64,000 nt of DNA from Halodesulfovibrio aestuarii DSM 17919 = ATCC 29578 (GCF_000384815.1 NZ_ARQF01000021.1:992001-1056000), one strand, 5' to 3'. Shown: positions 48,242 through 58,296, counted from the first letter of the stretch. The notes: a model not told the origin generated them from the letters alone. A program made the numbers and translations.

Positions 48242-49471
48242 ATGAGCGAACAACTTCTCGAATTTCTTGATGACCAGCATGATCTCGTAATTGAACTACA
48301 AAAAGAGATGACCGCGCGGCCTGCACTTTGCCCTTCCAGTGGCGGACAGGGCGAGAAAGACAAGGCTGACTACCTTCTCGACTGGCTTAAGGTAAACAAC
48401 ATTACAGATGTTGAGGAAATGCGCGCTCCGGATTCCCGCGTTGATTGCGGCTACCGCCCGACAATTATCGCACGTATTCCGGGTAAATCCGAAAAAACTC
48501 TCTGGATCATCGGCCACACCGACGTTGTACCGACCGGCGACCATGATCTGTGGGAAAGCGACCCTTGGACACTGCGCGTAGACGGCGACTACATTTACGG
48601 CCGTGGCGTGGAAGATAACCAGCAGGCTATCGTTTCCGGCCTTCTCGTTGCAAAGGGTCTGGTAGATACCAACATGACGCCGGAATACACCCTCGGCCTC
48701 ATCCTTACTGCTGACGAAGAGACCGGCAGCAAGTTCGGTCTTGAGTACGTCCTGAAAGAGCGTCCTGAAATCTTCAAAAAAGACGACCTGATCATGGTTC
48801 CAGATATCGGCGATGCTGACGGAACCATGATTGAAGTTGCTGAAAAGTCCATCTTTTGGCAAAAAATTTCCGTAATCGGTAAGCAGTGCCACGGTTCTAC
48901 ACCGGCAGAAGGAGTCAACTCCCTCGAGGCTGCATCCGCTTTCATTCTCAAGATTAAGAAATTGCACGAAATCTTCGATCGCGTCGACAACCTCTTCGAT
49001 CCTCCGATTTCCACTTTCACACCGACCAAAAAAGAAGCAAACGTACCAAACATCAACACCGTACCGGGTCTTGATGTATTCTACGTAGATTGCCGCATCC
49101 TTCCGGGGTACGATCTGGATGATGTCCGCAAAGAAATGAAAAAGATCGGCGACGAAGTAATCGCTGAATACGGCGTGCAAATCACCTATGAAGAAGATCA
49201 GGCGAACCAGTCCACTGCACAGACTCCTATAGACTGCGAAGTGGTAACTCTGCTCGACCGTGCGATTAAGAAAGTTTACAATGTAACTCCACAGCCGAAA
49301 GGTGTTGGCGGCGGCACCGTAGCAGCACACCTGCGCGAAGAAGGGCTTCCGGTAGCATGCTGGAGCAAGCTCGTACCGAACCCGCACGTGCCTAACGAAA
49401 AAAGCCGTATCTCATGCAACATCGGTGATGCCAAAGTTATCGCCGCCATGCTGTTTGATACAACTAAATAA
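48242..49471 (+). CDS. M20 family metallohydrolase
   Basis: 409 residues, zinc-dependent amidohydrolase or peptidase of the M20/DapE-ArgE group. GHTDVVPTGD gives the first metal His and Asp, GRGVEDNQQ the bridging Asp, DEETGSKFG the catalytic Glu and metal Glu, and PHVPNEKSR a further His. DapE, ArgE and peptidase T share these motifs; the substrate is not decided. Ribosome site GGAG is seen 5-8 bases before the ATG. Terminator-like hairpin at 49486 before mnmG. Confidence 0.88.
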   Translation: MSEQLLEFLDDQHDLVIELQKEMTARPALCPSSGGQGEKDKADYLLDWLKVNNITDVEEMRAPDSRVDCGYRPTIIARIPGKSEKTLWIIGHTDVVPTGDHDLWESDPWTLRVDGDYIYGRGVEDNQQAIVSGLLVAKGLVDTNMTPEYTLGLILTADEETGSKFGLEYVLKERPEIFKKDDLIMVPDIGDADGTMIEVAEKSIFWQKISVIGKQCHGSTPAEGVNSLEAASAFILKIKKLHEIFDRVDNLFDPPISTFTPTKKEANVPNINTVPGLDVFYVDCRILPGYDLDDVRKEMKKIGDEVIAEYGVQITYEEDQANQSTAQTPIDCEVVTLLDRAIKKVYNVTPQPKGVGGGTVAAHLREEGLPVACWSKLVPNPHVPNEKSRISCNIGDAKVIAAMLFDTTK

Positions 49472-49485
49472 GTACGTTTTATTTT

Positions 49486-49513
49486 GCCTCCGGCGGCTGT
49501 AGTCGCCGGAGGC
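49486..49513 (+). other. Stable hairpin between M20 gene and mnmG
   Basis: gcctccggcg and cgccggaggc form a 10-bp GC-rich stem. No T-run follows, so it is a weak terminator or an RNA-stability stem. Confidence 0.55.
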
Positions 49514-49542
49514 ATATGCAGTAGAAATTACGAAGAAAAAAT

Positions 49543-51423
49543 ATGATAAAAACACCCCCTCCAGCTATTTTTGATGTCATTGTTGTAGGCGCAGGTCACG
49601 CCGGTGCCGAGGCTGCCATGGCAGCCAGCAACCTTGGAATGACCACGTTATTGCTGACGATCAACTTGGATCACATTGGCGCGCTTTCTTGCAATCCGGC
49701 TATTGGCGGCCTTGCTAAAGGTCACATGGTTCGTGAGATCGACGCACTTGGCGGCATGATGGGGGTCTGGGCAGACCAGTCCGGCATTCAGTTCCGCACA
49801 CTGAACACCAGTAAAGGCCCTGCCGTACATGCAACCCGTGCACAGATTGACCGCGAAGAGTACATGCGCGTTGTTAAACGCGACGTGTTTGCACAGGAAA
49901 ATTTATGGATATGGCAGGATACAGCACATACCCTACTGACTGAAAACGGACGATGCACCGGTGTCCGTACCCAGCTGGGACAAGAGTTTGCTGCTAAGAC
50001 TGTTATCATTACTACAGGAACATTCATGCGCGGTCTTATCCATGTCGGCCTGAACAACTTTTCCGGAGGGCGTCTTGGAGATCCGGCAAACAGCGGATTG
50101 TCAGAATCCCTGAAGGACGTCGGTCTGGAACTTGGCCGTCTGAAAACAGGTACTGTTCCGCGCATTCTGAAAGACAGCATCGATTTTTCTGCGATGGAAG
50201 TGCAGCACGGTGACACCCCGCCGCCTCCGTTCAGCTTCCGAACAAAAGAAATTCCTCTGCCGCAGCTGCCTTGTTACCAGACTTGGACGAACGAAAAGAC
50301 ACACGAAATCATCAGAACAGGTTTCGACCGCTCCCCGTTGTTTACGGGTGTAATTGACGGAACCGGCGCGCGCTACTGTCCTTCTATTGAAGATAAGATT
50401 GCGCGTTTCCCTGAAAAAATCCGACACCATATTTTTATAGAACCTGAAGGATTACACAGTCCTGAATGCTATCCGAACGGTATTTCTACCAGCTTGCCTC
50501 TGGATATTCAAAAAGCAATGCTCAAGACTGTTCCGGGTCTGGAGAACGCTCAGATTATCCGTCCGGGCTACGCTATTGAGTATGACTACGCGAACCCGAC
50601 CCAGTTACGCCCGACGTTGGAAACCAAAGTACTGCCGGGTCTGTACCTTGCAGGTCAGGTTAACGGCACATCAGGCTACGAAGAAGCTGCGGCACAAGGT
50701 CTGTGGGCAGCAATTAACGCATTCTGCGCACTTACAGGACGCGCCCCGTTCATTCTTGGTCGCGATCAGGCATACATCGGCGTTCTTATTGATGACCTTG
50801 TCACCAAGGGCACTAACGAGCCGTACCGCATGTTTACCTCCCGCGCGGAACACCGCCTGCTGCTGAGAGAAAGTAACGCTGACATGCGCCTTACCGAAAT
50901 CGGCCGCGAAATCGGTCTGGTAAAAGATGACCAGTGGGTAATGTTCGACGCAAAACGCACGGCACTGTCTACCCTTCTTGATGAACTGGAAGAACGACGC
51001 ATTAAACCTGACTCAAAAATTCGTGCTATTTTTGATAGCCTCGGTGAAGCACATCCTGTTAAAAGCCTTACACTCGCGGAAGTACTGCGTCGTCCTGCAT
51101 TAACTATTGACGACTTGAAACTATTCTGGCCTGAAATTACAGATTTCCAAGAAGATGCGAAGATGGAAGCACAGGTTGTTGTTAAGTATGCGGGGTACCT
51201 GAAGCGCCAAAGCGAGCTTGTTCAACGTTTCAGCCGTATGGAAAGCGTTCCTCTTCCTCAAGACCTCGACTACACCGAGGTTGCGGGACTCACCCGCGAG
51301 GTAGAGGAAAAACTTGCAGCCGTGCAGCCGCTCAACCTTGGGCAGGCGTCACGTATTTCAGGGGTTACCCCGGCAGCAATTTCCTGTCTGGAAATTCACT
51401 TGAAGAAGCTTGGTAAAATTTAG
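49543..51423 (+). CDS. mnmG: tRNA uridine-5-carboxymethylaminomethyl enzyme MnmG (GidA)
   Basis: 626 residues. FAD protein that with MnmE installs carboxymethylaminomethyl at U34 of tRNAs. Signatures: FAD loop [63 protein letters not shown], and C-terminal LTREVEEKL with [13 protein letters not shown]. Length is normal. The pairing partner MnmE is not in the window. Own terminator follows at 51433. Confidence 0.97.
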   Translation: MIKTPPPAIFDVIVVGAGHAGAEAAMAASNLGMTTLLLTINLDHIGALSCNPAIGGLAKGHMVREIDALGGMMGVWADQSGIQFRTLNTSKGPAVHATRAQIDREEYMRVVKRDVFAQENLWIWQDTAHTLLTENGRCTGVRTQLGQEFAAKTVIITTGTFMRGLIHVGLNNFSGGRLGDPANSGLSESLKDVGLELGRLKTGTVPRILKDSIDFSAMEVQHGDTPPPPFSFRTKEIPLPQLPCYQTWTNEKTHEIIRTGFDRSPLFTGVIDGTGARYCPSIEDKIARFPEKIRHHIFIEPEGLHSPECYPNGISTSLPLDIQKAMLKTVPGLENAQIIRPGYAIEYDYANPTQLRPTLETKVLPGLYLAGQVNGTSGYEEAAAQGLWAAINAFCALTGRAPFILGRDQAYIGVLIDDLVTKGTNEPYRMFTSRAEHRLLLRESNADMRLTEIGREIGLVKDDQWVMFDAKRTALSTLLDELEERRIKPDSKIRAIFDSLGEAHPVKSLTLAEVLRRPALTIDDLKLFWPEITDFQEDAKMEAQVVVKYAGYLKRQSELVQRFSRMESVPLPQDLDYTEVAGLTREVEEKLAAVQPLNLGQASRISGVTPAAISCLEIHLKKLGKI

Positions 51424-51432
51424 TTTCTCAGT

Positions 51433-51468
51433 AAAAAAAACAGCTGCCGTCTCCGGTAGCTGTTTTTT
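51433..51468. terminator. Terminator after mnmG, shared with small minus-strand gene
   Basis: An imperfect stem beginning aacagctgccg pairs with cggtagctgttt and is followed by a T-run. It ends beside the stop of the small minus-strand frame at 51469. Confidence 0.85.
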
Positions 51469-51624
51469 TTACTCTTTTTTTGTCCGACACACAAAATACG
51501 TAGGACAGGCACTGCACTTCATGGGAGAGCATTCTATTTTGGCGTCATTCTTGCTTAAAAAAATATATTTCCGCCTTTGACATGCAGTGTTTAATCCAGC
51601 TGTTGTGCCATTTTTTACATGCAC
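51469..51624 (-). CDS. Small cysteine-rich protein, 51 residues, unknown
   Basis: A frame converging with mnmG, GTG at 51624 with AGG 6 bases upstream, stop at 51469. The product begins MHVKNGTTAGLNTACQRRKY and contains IECSPMKCSACPTYFVC, four of its five cysteines within 15 residues, with a Lys-rich end (RTKKE). A slightly longer GTG start (51639) is possible. A TATAAT box lies about 29 bases before the chosen GTG. Cysteine density and an adjacent terminator argue for a real gene; the function is unknown, perhaps metal binding. Confidence 0.5.
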   Translation of the reverse strand: MHVKNGTTAGLNTACQRRKYIFLSKNDAKIECSPMKCSACPTYFVCRTKKE

Positions 51625-51719
51625 AACAAACCTGTTCACTTTATTATATTTTCAGTATATTTTTTTAAACCTGCATCAACATCATTTTATGTTTAACAGT
51701 ACAAAAAGCAGAGTATTAC

Positions 51720-52778
51720 GTGCACGACTTCATATTCAGCGCCTCTACCTCAAGTAATAACTTCTTTTCCCAGATCGGAAAGAGCTTTTCTGCATCGTCT
51801 TTTCGCACAGAAACAGCTCTTTTTACTGTCTATGCTTTGCTTTTAATCGTTGCCATACTGATTGCTGTCATCATATTTATGTGGTTCAAAAACCGCAAAA
51901 ACAATAAATATATCCCGCAGGACTGGGTATTACACCCTTCCCATATTGCTAACACATTGCGCATAGCACGCGATGAACACGAAAAATTTGAAGTACAGTT
52001 CCATTCTAACGGCGAAAAGCGACGCTCCACATCCTGCCTGCTGACAGATGTATCCAAAGATGTGCTTACTATTGAATGCAGCGGACTTACCAACTTGCAA
52101 AGCTCCTGGGTAGGGAAAGACGTGGACTGCTACTTCCAAGTGCACAAAGTAAGCACTGGCAGCACGTTTTTCATGTTCACCACACAAATCCTAGGCGTTC
52201 GAGGCTACGCAAACGGCACTGCAATACTCACGTTGCAGACTCCTGTTAAGCTGGAACAACGACAGAAGCGCGCATCATTACGTATTTCGCCGCCGCAACA
52301 GTATATTATGGGACTTGCTGCATGGATCGCACCTGATGGAATTTCCACCAAAGGGACATTGGATATCCGCCAATGGGGACGCCCTGTATTAACGTATCTT
52401 CCTGAAAAAAGTTCCCAGATTATATTGGATAACATTTCCGCAGGGGGCACCAAAGTCCGTATTCCGCGAGCTGAAATGCGCAAATGCGATTTAGATTTTA
52501 AAATCGGCGATAAGCTTTTTCTGCTGATTGACCTATGGGATCCTGACACAGGTCAGCGTGTCCGCTACTGGTTACTATGCAGAGTTCAGAATCCTTTTAT
52601 CGACTTTGTAACGCATGACGCTGAACTTGGCCTGCAATTCCTTTTCACCGCGCAACCTGACAAAAAAAATACAGCAGAACTGCGCTGGATCGAAGAGCCA
52701 ATCGGCACAGGACTGGACAGTATAGGTAACTGGGTAATGCGCAGACATCTGGAACTGTACCGCGAAAAAGGTATTTAA
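51720..52778 (+). CDS. PilZ domain c-di-GMP-binding protein, YcgR-like
   Basis: 352 residues from a GTG start (51720). A membrane segment at about 35-57 is followed by a YcgR-type N-terminal domain and a PilZ domain: KRASLRISPP (R-x3-R arginine motif) and later LDNISAGGTKVRIP (D/N-x-S-x2-G). c-di-GMP binding residues are therefore present. It probably acts at the membrane on flagellar motility or envelope secretion. The ribosome site is weak (GAG 7 bases upstream). Confidence 0.85.
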   Translation: MHDFIFSASTSSNNFFSQIGKSFSASSFRTETALFTVYALLLIVAILIAVIIFMWFKNRKNNKYIPQDWVLHPSHIANTLRIARDEHEKFEVQFHSNGEKRRSTSCLLTDVSKDVLTIECSGLTNLQSSWVGKDVDCYFQVHKVSTGSTFFMFTTQILGVRGYANGTAILTLQTPVKLEQRQKRASLRISPPQQYIMGLAAWIAPDGISTKGTLDIRQWGRPVLTYLPEKSSQIILDNISAGGTKVRIPRAEMRKCDLDFKIGDKLFLLIDLWDPDTGQRVRYWLLCRVQNPFIDFVTHDAELGLQFLFTAQPDKKNTAELRWIEEPIGTGLDSIGNWVMRRHLELYREKGI

Positions 52779-52906
52779 GCACCGCAGGCAGACACGCAAA
52801 ACGAACAAGTGTGTATCCAATGCTTGCACTACACTAAACTCATCGGTACAGTAATATCTTATGTATTGTACCCCATTTTATAATAACCTTAAAAAGGAGA
52901 CCCACC

Positions 52907-53743
52907 TTGGACGGAGGTTCTGAGAGTCGATTGTGGAACGTACTTGGAAATCTCTTCAGTAAAACGACAGAAGAGGACGTTGAAAAAGCCATTATCGATG
53001 CCCGTGAGGAAGGCGAGCTTGAAGCCGAAGAAGGTTCAATGCTCCTCAATGTACTCTCACTTGACGAAACTCAGGTCCATGAGATTATGGTTCCTCGAAC
53101 AGACATAGTCTGCACAGAGACAACCACATCCACTGGCGACCTTGTTAAACTCATTGTTGAATCTGGACACTCGCGAATCCCACTATACGAAGAAAACAGG
53201 GACAATATTGTCGGTCTTATCTACGCAAAAGACCTGCTTATTCACCTGCACGACCCAACCCTGCGTGATTCTCCGCTTGTAAGCTTTATGCGTAAGCCGT
53301 TTTTTGTTCCGGAAACCAAAATAGTAACAGATCTGTTACAGGAATTCCGCACAAGAAAACAGCATATCGCCATTGCTGTAGACGAATACGGTGGCACTTC
53401 CGGCCTTATTACCATTGAAGACATTCTCGAAGAGATTGTCGGCGAAATTGAGGACGAATACGACACTCCGAAGCTTGAAGATATTCGCTCCACAGACGAT
53501 GGGAACTACATCATTACAGGTCGTGCAGCCCTTGAAGATGTCAGTGAAGAACTTTCTATCACGCTGGAATCTGAACAGGTGGAAACACTTGGTGGATACC
53601 TAAGTGAACTGGCGGGTCATGTTCCACAATCCGGTGAGACGTTCCACGTTTCCGGCTTTGATTTCACTATTGAGGATGCAGACGCCAAACAAATTCGACT
53701 TATAAAGGCTGCGAAACCTGAAGACGCACCCCAAAAACAATAA
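52907..53743 (+). CDS. CorC-type CBS-domain protein (hemolysin family)
   Basis: 278 residues from a TTG start, chosen because AAGGAG is 8 bases upstream. Two CBS domains (MVPRTDIVCTETTTSTGDL, DEYGGTSGLITIEDILEEIVGEIEDEYD) and a C-terminal CorC_HlyC domain (LEDVSEELSITLESEQVETLGGYLSE). There are no membrane helices, as in CorC/YbeX. This gene followed by lnt is the common ybeX-lnt order. CorC has been linked to magnesium/cobalt efflux; here it may act on membranes or ribosome assembly. Confidence 0.92.
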   Translation: MDGGSESRLWNVLGNLFSKTTEEDVEKAIIDAREEGELEAEEGSMLLNVLSLDETQVHEIMVPRTDIVCTETTTSTGDLVKLIVESGHSRIPLYEENRDNIVGLIYAKDLLIHLHDPTLRDSPLVSFMRKPFFVPETKIVTDLLQEFRTRKQHIAIAVDEYGGTSGLITIEDILEEIVGEIEDEYDTPKLEDIRSTDDGNYIITGRAALEDVSEELSITLESEQVETLGGYLSELAGHVPQSGETFHVSGFDFTIEDADAKQIRLIKAAKPEDAPQKQ

Positions 53744-53767
53744 GTTCTTTATCTAAAAAAACGACAT

Positions 53768-53796
53768 ACACCCTGCTTTTGCAGGGTGTTTTCTTT
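53768..53796 (+). terminator. Terminator after CorC-type gene
   Basis: acaccctgc and gcagggtgt make a 9-bp stem around a 4-base loop followed by ttttctttt. It lies before lnt, so lnt may have its own promoter or leak through. Confidence 0.7.
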
Positions 53797-53885
53797 TCTC
53801 AGCGGTTAATTTCTCTAAACGTGCAACGCATGTACAACCATTTGAGAATCTTGACCGGAACACAAAAAAAAGTCAGTGTGCAACA

Positions 53886-55400
53886 ATGCTACAATTTGCC
53901 CCATTACTTGCTATGAGTACTGCCGGACTAGCACTTGGCTCAGCCAATACTATCTATCAGTTACCTCCCCTTGTCTTGCTCTATCCGGCTTGTCTGTATC
54001 TTCTCGGCCTTCAGGCAGAGTCGGGGGTAATAGCGTTCCGAAGAGGCCTGTTGGCAGGTACTGTCGCGTTTAGCGCATGCCTGTATTGGATTGCCGTCCC
54101 TTTTGCAGAACAAACCGCCATGCCATGGTACCTTGCTATCAGCGGGCCAGTCGGCGTTTCCTTTTTACTGGGTATCTACAGCGCAGTCTTCTCATGGTGC
54201 TGCTATAAACTTCTTCGTAACGCTACCCCGTTATATGTGGGAATAAGCACATTTTTCCTCTGGGGCACGTTGGAACTCGCTCGCGGAACTTTATTCAGCG
54301 GTTTTCCATGGGCCTCCCTCGCAGCTGCGTTTTCTGACTGGCCAGCATATGTACAACCGGTAAGTGTTCTTGGAGCAGAAGGCTACTCCGCCCTGCTCGC
54401 GGCTCTGGCCTGTTATATTACCGCAGCCTTGATCACCAGTTCTGTCAAACACTCTGTTGCTGCGCTTATGTCTCTCGCACTGCTCTTTACCTCGAGCTAT
54501 TACTCTTGGATTCAACCGGCAGATGCCGACGCCAATATAAAAATAGCTATGGTTCAGGGTAATATTGATCAGGGCGCAAAATGGAACAAGCGCTATATGC
54601 GCGGCACGGTCGACCGCTACATTACCCTTAGCAAACAGGTGCTCGACCACCCTGTTGATCTTGTTATCTGGCCGGAAACATCTATGCCGTTCTATCTTCA
54701 GAGCAGCAGAGAGTACCTTCCGCTCATACGAAGTCTTGCCATCGCCAGTAAAGCACCGTATCTCATCGGCACGCCGGGCTATGCCACGGGCACCGGAGGG
54801 CGTAAGTTTGATATTTTTAACAGAGCATATTTAATCGACTCCGAAGGGCTTATGCTTTCGTGGTACGATAAGGTGCATCTTGTTCCGTTCGGTGAATATG
54901 TTCCATTTTACATACCGTTTGCAGAAGACCTGCTTCAGGGCACCGGCACCTTTGAGCCGGGAACAAAGCATGATCCTATTTCAGTTGGAAATCTTGCAAT
55001 GGGTGTACTGATTTGCTATGAAGCAACATTCACTGAACTTGTGCAGGATCGTGTTGAGAGGGGGGCGAATTTACTGGTGAATATTAGTAACGACGCATGG
55101 TTCGGAAAAACAGCCGCCCCCGAACAGCATCTGGATATGACCATCCTGCGGGCTGTTGAACAAGGCCGATACTTGGCCCGGGCAACAAATACCGGCATCA
55201 CTGCTATTATTGACCCCAAAGGCAACATTACAACCAAAGGGAAATCATTCCGTGCGGATGTAGTTTTTGGATCAGTAGGAACACGAACCGGCTTTACATT
55301 CTACCACCGGTTCTTTTCTTTAATCCGCGCACTTATCATTGCGGGAGCTATAGCGGTACTGGCCTACTCCATTTATACAAATAAAAAGAAAGAAATATAA
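53886..55400 (+). CDS. lnt: Apolipoprotein N-acyltransferase Lnt
   Basis: 504 residues. It adds the third acyl chain to lipoproteins in the inner membrane. The carbon-nitrogen hydrolase domain starts at about 217 (IAMVQGNID), with the triad Glu264 (WPETS), Lys329 (DKVHLVPFGEY) and Cys377 (LICYEATF), all seen. Several helices surround it at the N-terminus and one sits at the C-terminus (LIIAGAIAVLAYS). The prfB start lies 2 bases after its stop. Confidence 0.95.
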   Translation: MLQFAPLLAMSTAGLALGSANTIYQLPPLVLLYPACLYLLGLQAESGVIAFRRGLLAGTVAFSACLYWIAVPFAEQTAMPWYLAISGPVGVSFLLGIYSAVFSWCCYKLLRNATPLYVGISTFFLWGTLELARGTLFSGFPWASLAAAFSDWPAYVQPVSVLGAEGYSALLAALACYITAALITSSVKHSVAALMSLALLFTSSYYSWIQPADADANIKIAMVQGNIDQGAKWNKRYMRGTVDRYITLSKQVLDHPVDLVIWPETSMPFYLQSSREYLPLIRSLAIASKAPYLIGTPGYATGTGGRKFDIFNRAYLIDSEGLMLSWYDKVHLVPFGEYVPFYIPFAEDLLQGTGTFEPGTKHDPISVGNLAMGVLICYEATFTELVQDRVERGANLLVNISNDAWFGKTAAPEQHLDMTILRAVEQGRYLARATNTGITAIIDPKGNITTKGKSFRADVVFGSVGTRTGFTFYHRFFSLIRALIIAGAIAVLAYSIYTNKKKEI

Positions 55401-55401
55401 C

Positions 55402-56518
55402 ATGCTTCAATTAGCGGATTTAAGAACTAAAAGTAACGCTTTAACCGAACAGTTCAACTCCTTATGGAGGAGGCTTTGACCTAAAAGGCAGTAAAGACCG
55501 CCTTGATGAAATTGAGAAACAACTCTCCAGTCCCGGTGCATGGGACAATCCTGACAAGCTTACCCCTGTGTTGCAGGAAAAAAGCCAGCTTGAAACACAA
55601 GTTGACCGTCTGGAAACCCTCATGCAGGTTAAAGATGATTTAGCTGAATGGCTTACACTGGCTGAAGAGGATCAAAGCACAGAGGTACTGGATACGCTCA
55701 ATGAGCAGACCACACTTCTGGAAGAACTATTAGAGCAGACTGAACTTAATTTACTGCTAAGCGCACCGGAAGATCAAAACAGCGCAATTCTGGAAATTCA
55801 CCCCGGTGCAGGTGGCACAGAGGCTCAAGACTGGGCACAAATGCTCCTCCGCATGTATGTGCGTTGGGCTGACAGACATAAATTTAAAGTCGAATATCTC
55901 GACTTACTTGATGGCGACGAGGCGGGCATTAAAAGTGTCACGCTGCGTATTAAGGGTGAAAACGCTTATGGATTCCTTAAAGGGGAACGAGGTATCCACA
56001 GGCTAATACGCATCTCACCATTTGACTCCTCAGGACGAAGGCACACTTCATTTGCGTCGATTGATGTCATTCCGGATGCCGGTAAGGACATTACGGTAGA
56101 CATTAAAGAGGGTGATCTACGCATTGACGTGTTCCGCTCCAGCGGCCCGGGTGGCCAGAGCGTTAACACAACCAGTTCCGCTGTACGTATTACGCATGTT
56201 CCAACAGGCGTAACCGCACAGTGTCAAAACGAGAAATCGCAGCATGCAAACAAAGATACTGCGTTACAAATTCTTAAATCCCGACTGTATGAAATTGAAC
56301 TGCGCAAAGTGCAGGACGAACGTCAGGCAGAATATGCTGGTAAAATGGATATCAGTTTCGGTAGTCAAATACGGACTTATACGCTTCAGCCATACCGCCT
56401 TGTGAAAGATCACAGGACAAACTCGGAGATCGGGGATGTTGATTCAGTTTTAGATGGAAAACTGGACCAGTTCTTGCGTGATTTCCTGCTTTATTTACAT
56501 GCAGAAAAGACAACATAA
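55402..56518 (+). CDS. prfB: Peptide chain release factor 2, with programmed +1 frameshift
   Basis: RF2 recognises UAA/UGA stop codons. Its message starts at ATG 55402, reads 25 codons to CTT (55474-55476), meets in-frame TGA (55477-55479, codon 26) and continues in the +1 frame from GAC at 55478, giving 371 residues. The tripeptide motif SPF is at 205-207 and GGQ at 250-252, the same numbers as in E. coli RF2, which supports the frameshift. Directly after lnt. The segment from 55568 alone is not the whole gene. Confidence 0.95.
55466..55480 (+). promoter_or_regulatory. prfB recoding site
   Basis: Shine-Dalgarno-like ggaggagg at 55466-55473, then slippery ctt and tga followed by c. The ggagg core is 3 bases from ctt, the spacing of the E. 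coli prfB site. High RF2 levels end translation at TGA, low levels allow +1 slip. Confidence 0.95.
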
Positions 56519-57341
56519 CTTATGCCCGGAAAGTCTTGAGAACTTGACGGCCGAACTGGACAAGCTGCGCCAGCTTATTTTGACGCATGCTCAATCCGAT
56601 CCGGTTATTCAAGTTGATCAACAGCTAGCGCTTACTCGACTTATACCCGGTCTGACCATGGAAGATTGGAACAACCTGTCTGAAAAGTACGGGTTTTCCG
56701 AATGGTTCGCACTTGATCTGGACAACTCGACCTATTTCAACATTGCGAACCTGCAAAGGGTTATCAACGACCTTACGCACAAGTCAGAACGTGACGCATT
56801 AACTGGACTATATAATAAGCAGGCCTTTGAGCATAAGCTCTCTATGGAGCTACAAAGGGTTGAACGCAGTAACGGTCAGTTAAGCTTAGCTATGATTGAC
56901 CTAGATGATTTTAAAAGCATTAATGACACCTTTGGCCATAGCTGCGGTGATGAAGTCATCAGAACACTCGCTGATATGCTGGACGCATCTACTCGTGGAT
57001 ACGACCATGCGGCACGCGTAGGTGGCGAGGAATTTGCACTCCTATTACCAGGCGCCGGCCCTCTCAGGGCAAAAGCTCTGATGGATCGACTCTGTTCGAT
57101 GTTCGCTGACACGTTGATAAAATGCAAGGGAGCCACTATCCAGTGCACTTTCTCTGCCGGTGTTGCATCTCTTAAGGGACGTAACAAAGCAAAAGGGCAA
57201 GACCTTTTTGATGTGGCAGACAAGGCTCTCTATCGGGCAAAAAATGCCGGTAAGAATCAAGTTCATGTGACCAGACAACTCATTGAATTCGAATATGATC
57301 GCTCCACTATGGTGCAAACAATTCCTTTTTTCCGGATCTAA
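56499..57341 (+). CDS. Diguanylate cyclase (GGDEF) following prfB
   Basis: 280 residues from the ATG at 56499 (20 bases inside the prfB end); an alternative ATG at 56454 overlaps prfB by 65 bases. The N-terminal 100 residues have no recognised domain. The GGDEF domain is intact: DALTGLYNKQAF, MIDLDDFKSINDTFGHSCGDEV, RVGGEEFALLL, with an RxxD product-inhibition site (RGYD) upstream. The overlap suggests translational coupling to prfB and onward to the FlhG-like gene 18 bases on. Confidence 0.88.
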   Translation: MQKRQHNLCPESLENLTAELDKLRQLILTHAQSDPVIQVDQQLALTRLIPGLTMEDWNNLSEKYGFSEWFALDLDNSTYFNIANLQRVINDLTHKSERDALTGLYNKQAFEHKLSMELQRVERSNGQLSLAMIDLDDFKSINDTFGHSCGDEVIRTLADMLDASTRGYDHAARVGGEEFALLLPGAGPLRAKALMDRLCSMFADTLIKCKGATIQCTFSAGVASLKGRNKAKGQDLFDVADKALYRAKNAGKNQVHVTRQLIEFEYDRSTMVQTIPFFRI

Positions 57342-57359
57342 ATAAGGCAGTTACCCCGA

Positions 57360-58178
57360 ATGAAAGCCAACAATACTCTCACAATTTCTATTCTTAGCGG
57401 CAAGGGCGGCGTGGGGAAAACCAACATCGCTCTTAATCTTGGCTACTGCATGTACAGAGGCGGGTTCCCCGTCATGCTCATGGACTGTGATTTAGGTCTT
57501 GCCAACCTTGATGTTCTGCTTGGTGTTACACCAGACACTAATATGCAGAGCCTGTTAGACACTGACACCCCCGCAGCTGAAGTTGCGTTCCCTATTGAAC
57601 CTGACGGGTTCGATTTTTTACCGGCAGCCTCCGGCGTACCGGAACTCGTAGAAATGGACAGCGACCTGCGAAGCTTACTCTTCCAGCGTCTTAATCCATT
57701 GTTTAGTAAGTATGAATACCTGTTAATGGATCTTGGTGCAGGCATTACTCCTACAGTACTCGCCTTTGCTGCAATGACACGTATACGTGTTGTAGTTGTA
57801 ACACCAGAACCAACATCCCTTACAGACAGCTACGCTCTTATGAAAGTCCTCTCGACACAGCATAACGTAAAAGACTTTTATATCATCGTGAATCAGGCAG
57901 AAGATAAATCCGAAGAAACAGGAACTTACAACAGACTCGCAACAGCCTGTGAACGTTTCCTCGGTTTTACTCCTGAGTTCCTCGGCGGTATTCGTCAGGA
58001 TAAAATGGTTCCCGAATCTGTCCGAAAACAGACTCCATTAATGAAGCACGCGCCCAACAGCCGCGCCGCAAAAGACATCTTTGCTATTGCAGTCAAATTG
58101 CAAAAAATTAAAAAGAGCATGTTAGAAGACATTTCAAAGTCAATTTTTAGAGAAAGTACGAGTGATATCAGCAATTAA
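57360..58178 (+). CDS. FlhG/MinD-like P-loop ATPase
   Basis: 272 residues. Deviant Walker A SGKGGVGKTNIALNLG, switch I-type DCDLGLANLDVLLG and Walker B-like YLLMDLGAGITPTVL place it in the MinD/FlhG (YlxH) group. FlhG sets flagellar number or position; the GGDEF neighbour upstream and chemotaxis gene elsewhere fit. FlhF is not adjacent. C-terminal 40 residues are basic/amphipathic (LQKIKKSMLEDISKSIF), reminiscent of a membrane-targeting helix. Confidence 0.88.
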   Translation: MKANNTLTISILSGKGGVGKTNIALNLGYCMYRGGFPVMLMDCDLGLANLDVLLGVTPDTNMQSLLDTDTPAAEVAFPIEPDGFDFLPAASGVPELVEMDSDLRSLLFQRLNPLFSKYEYLLMDLGAGITPTVLAFAAMTRIRVVVVTPEPTSLTDSYALMKVLSTQHNVKDFYIIVNQAEDKSEETGTYNRLATACERFLGFTPEFLGGIRQDKMVPESVRKQTPLMKHAPNSRAAKDIFAIAVKLQKIKKSMLEDISKSIFRESTSDISN

Positions 58179-58296
58179 CTCTTGAACAATTAAACAGTTT
58201 GCGTCATAATGAAGTATATCACATAGCTAGAAAGCACATACTTACATAAACATAAATCCAGAACATCTACGCTGTATCGTACAGTGGGAGTTGAGA

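Noticed and set aside
48296-49387. 363-codon open frame antisense to the M20 hydrolase
   Set aside because: Fully inside the M20 gene on the opposite strand, with no family motif. A long antisense frame is common when the sense gene is codon-biased.
55402-55480. prfB as a frameshifted pseudogene
   Set aside because: The TGA at codon 26, the upstream ggagg, the ctt slip codon and the matching motif numbering show programmed recoding, not damage.
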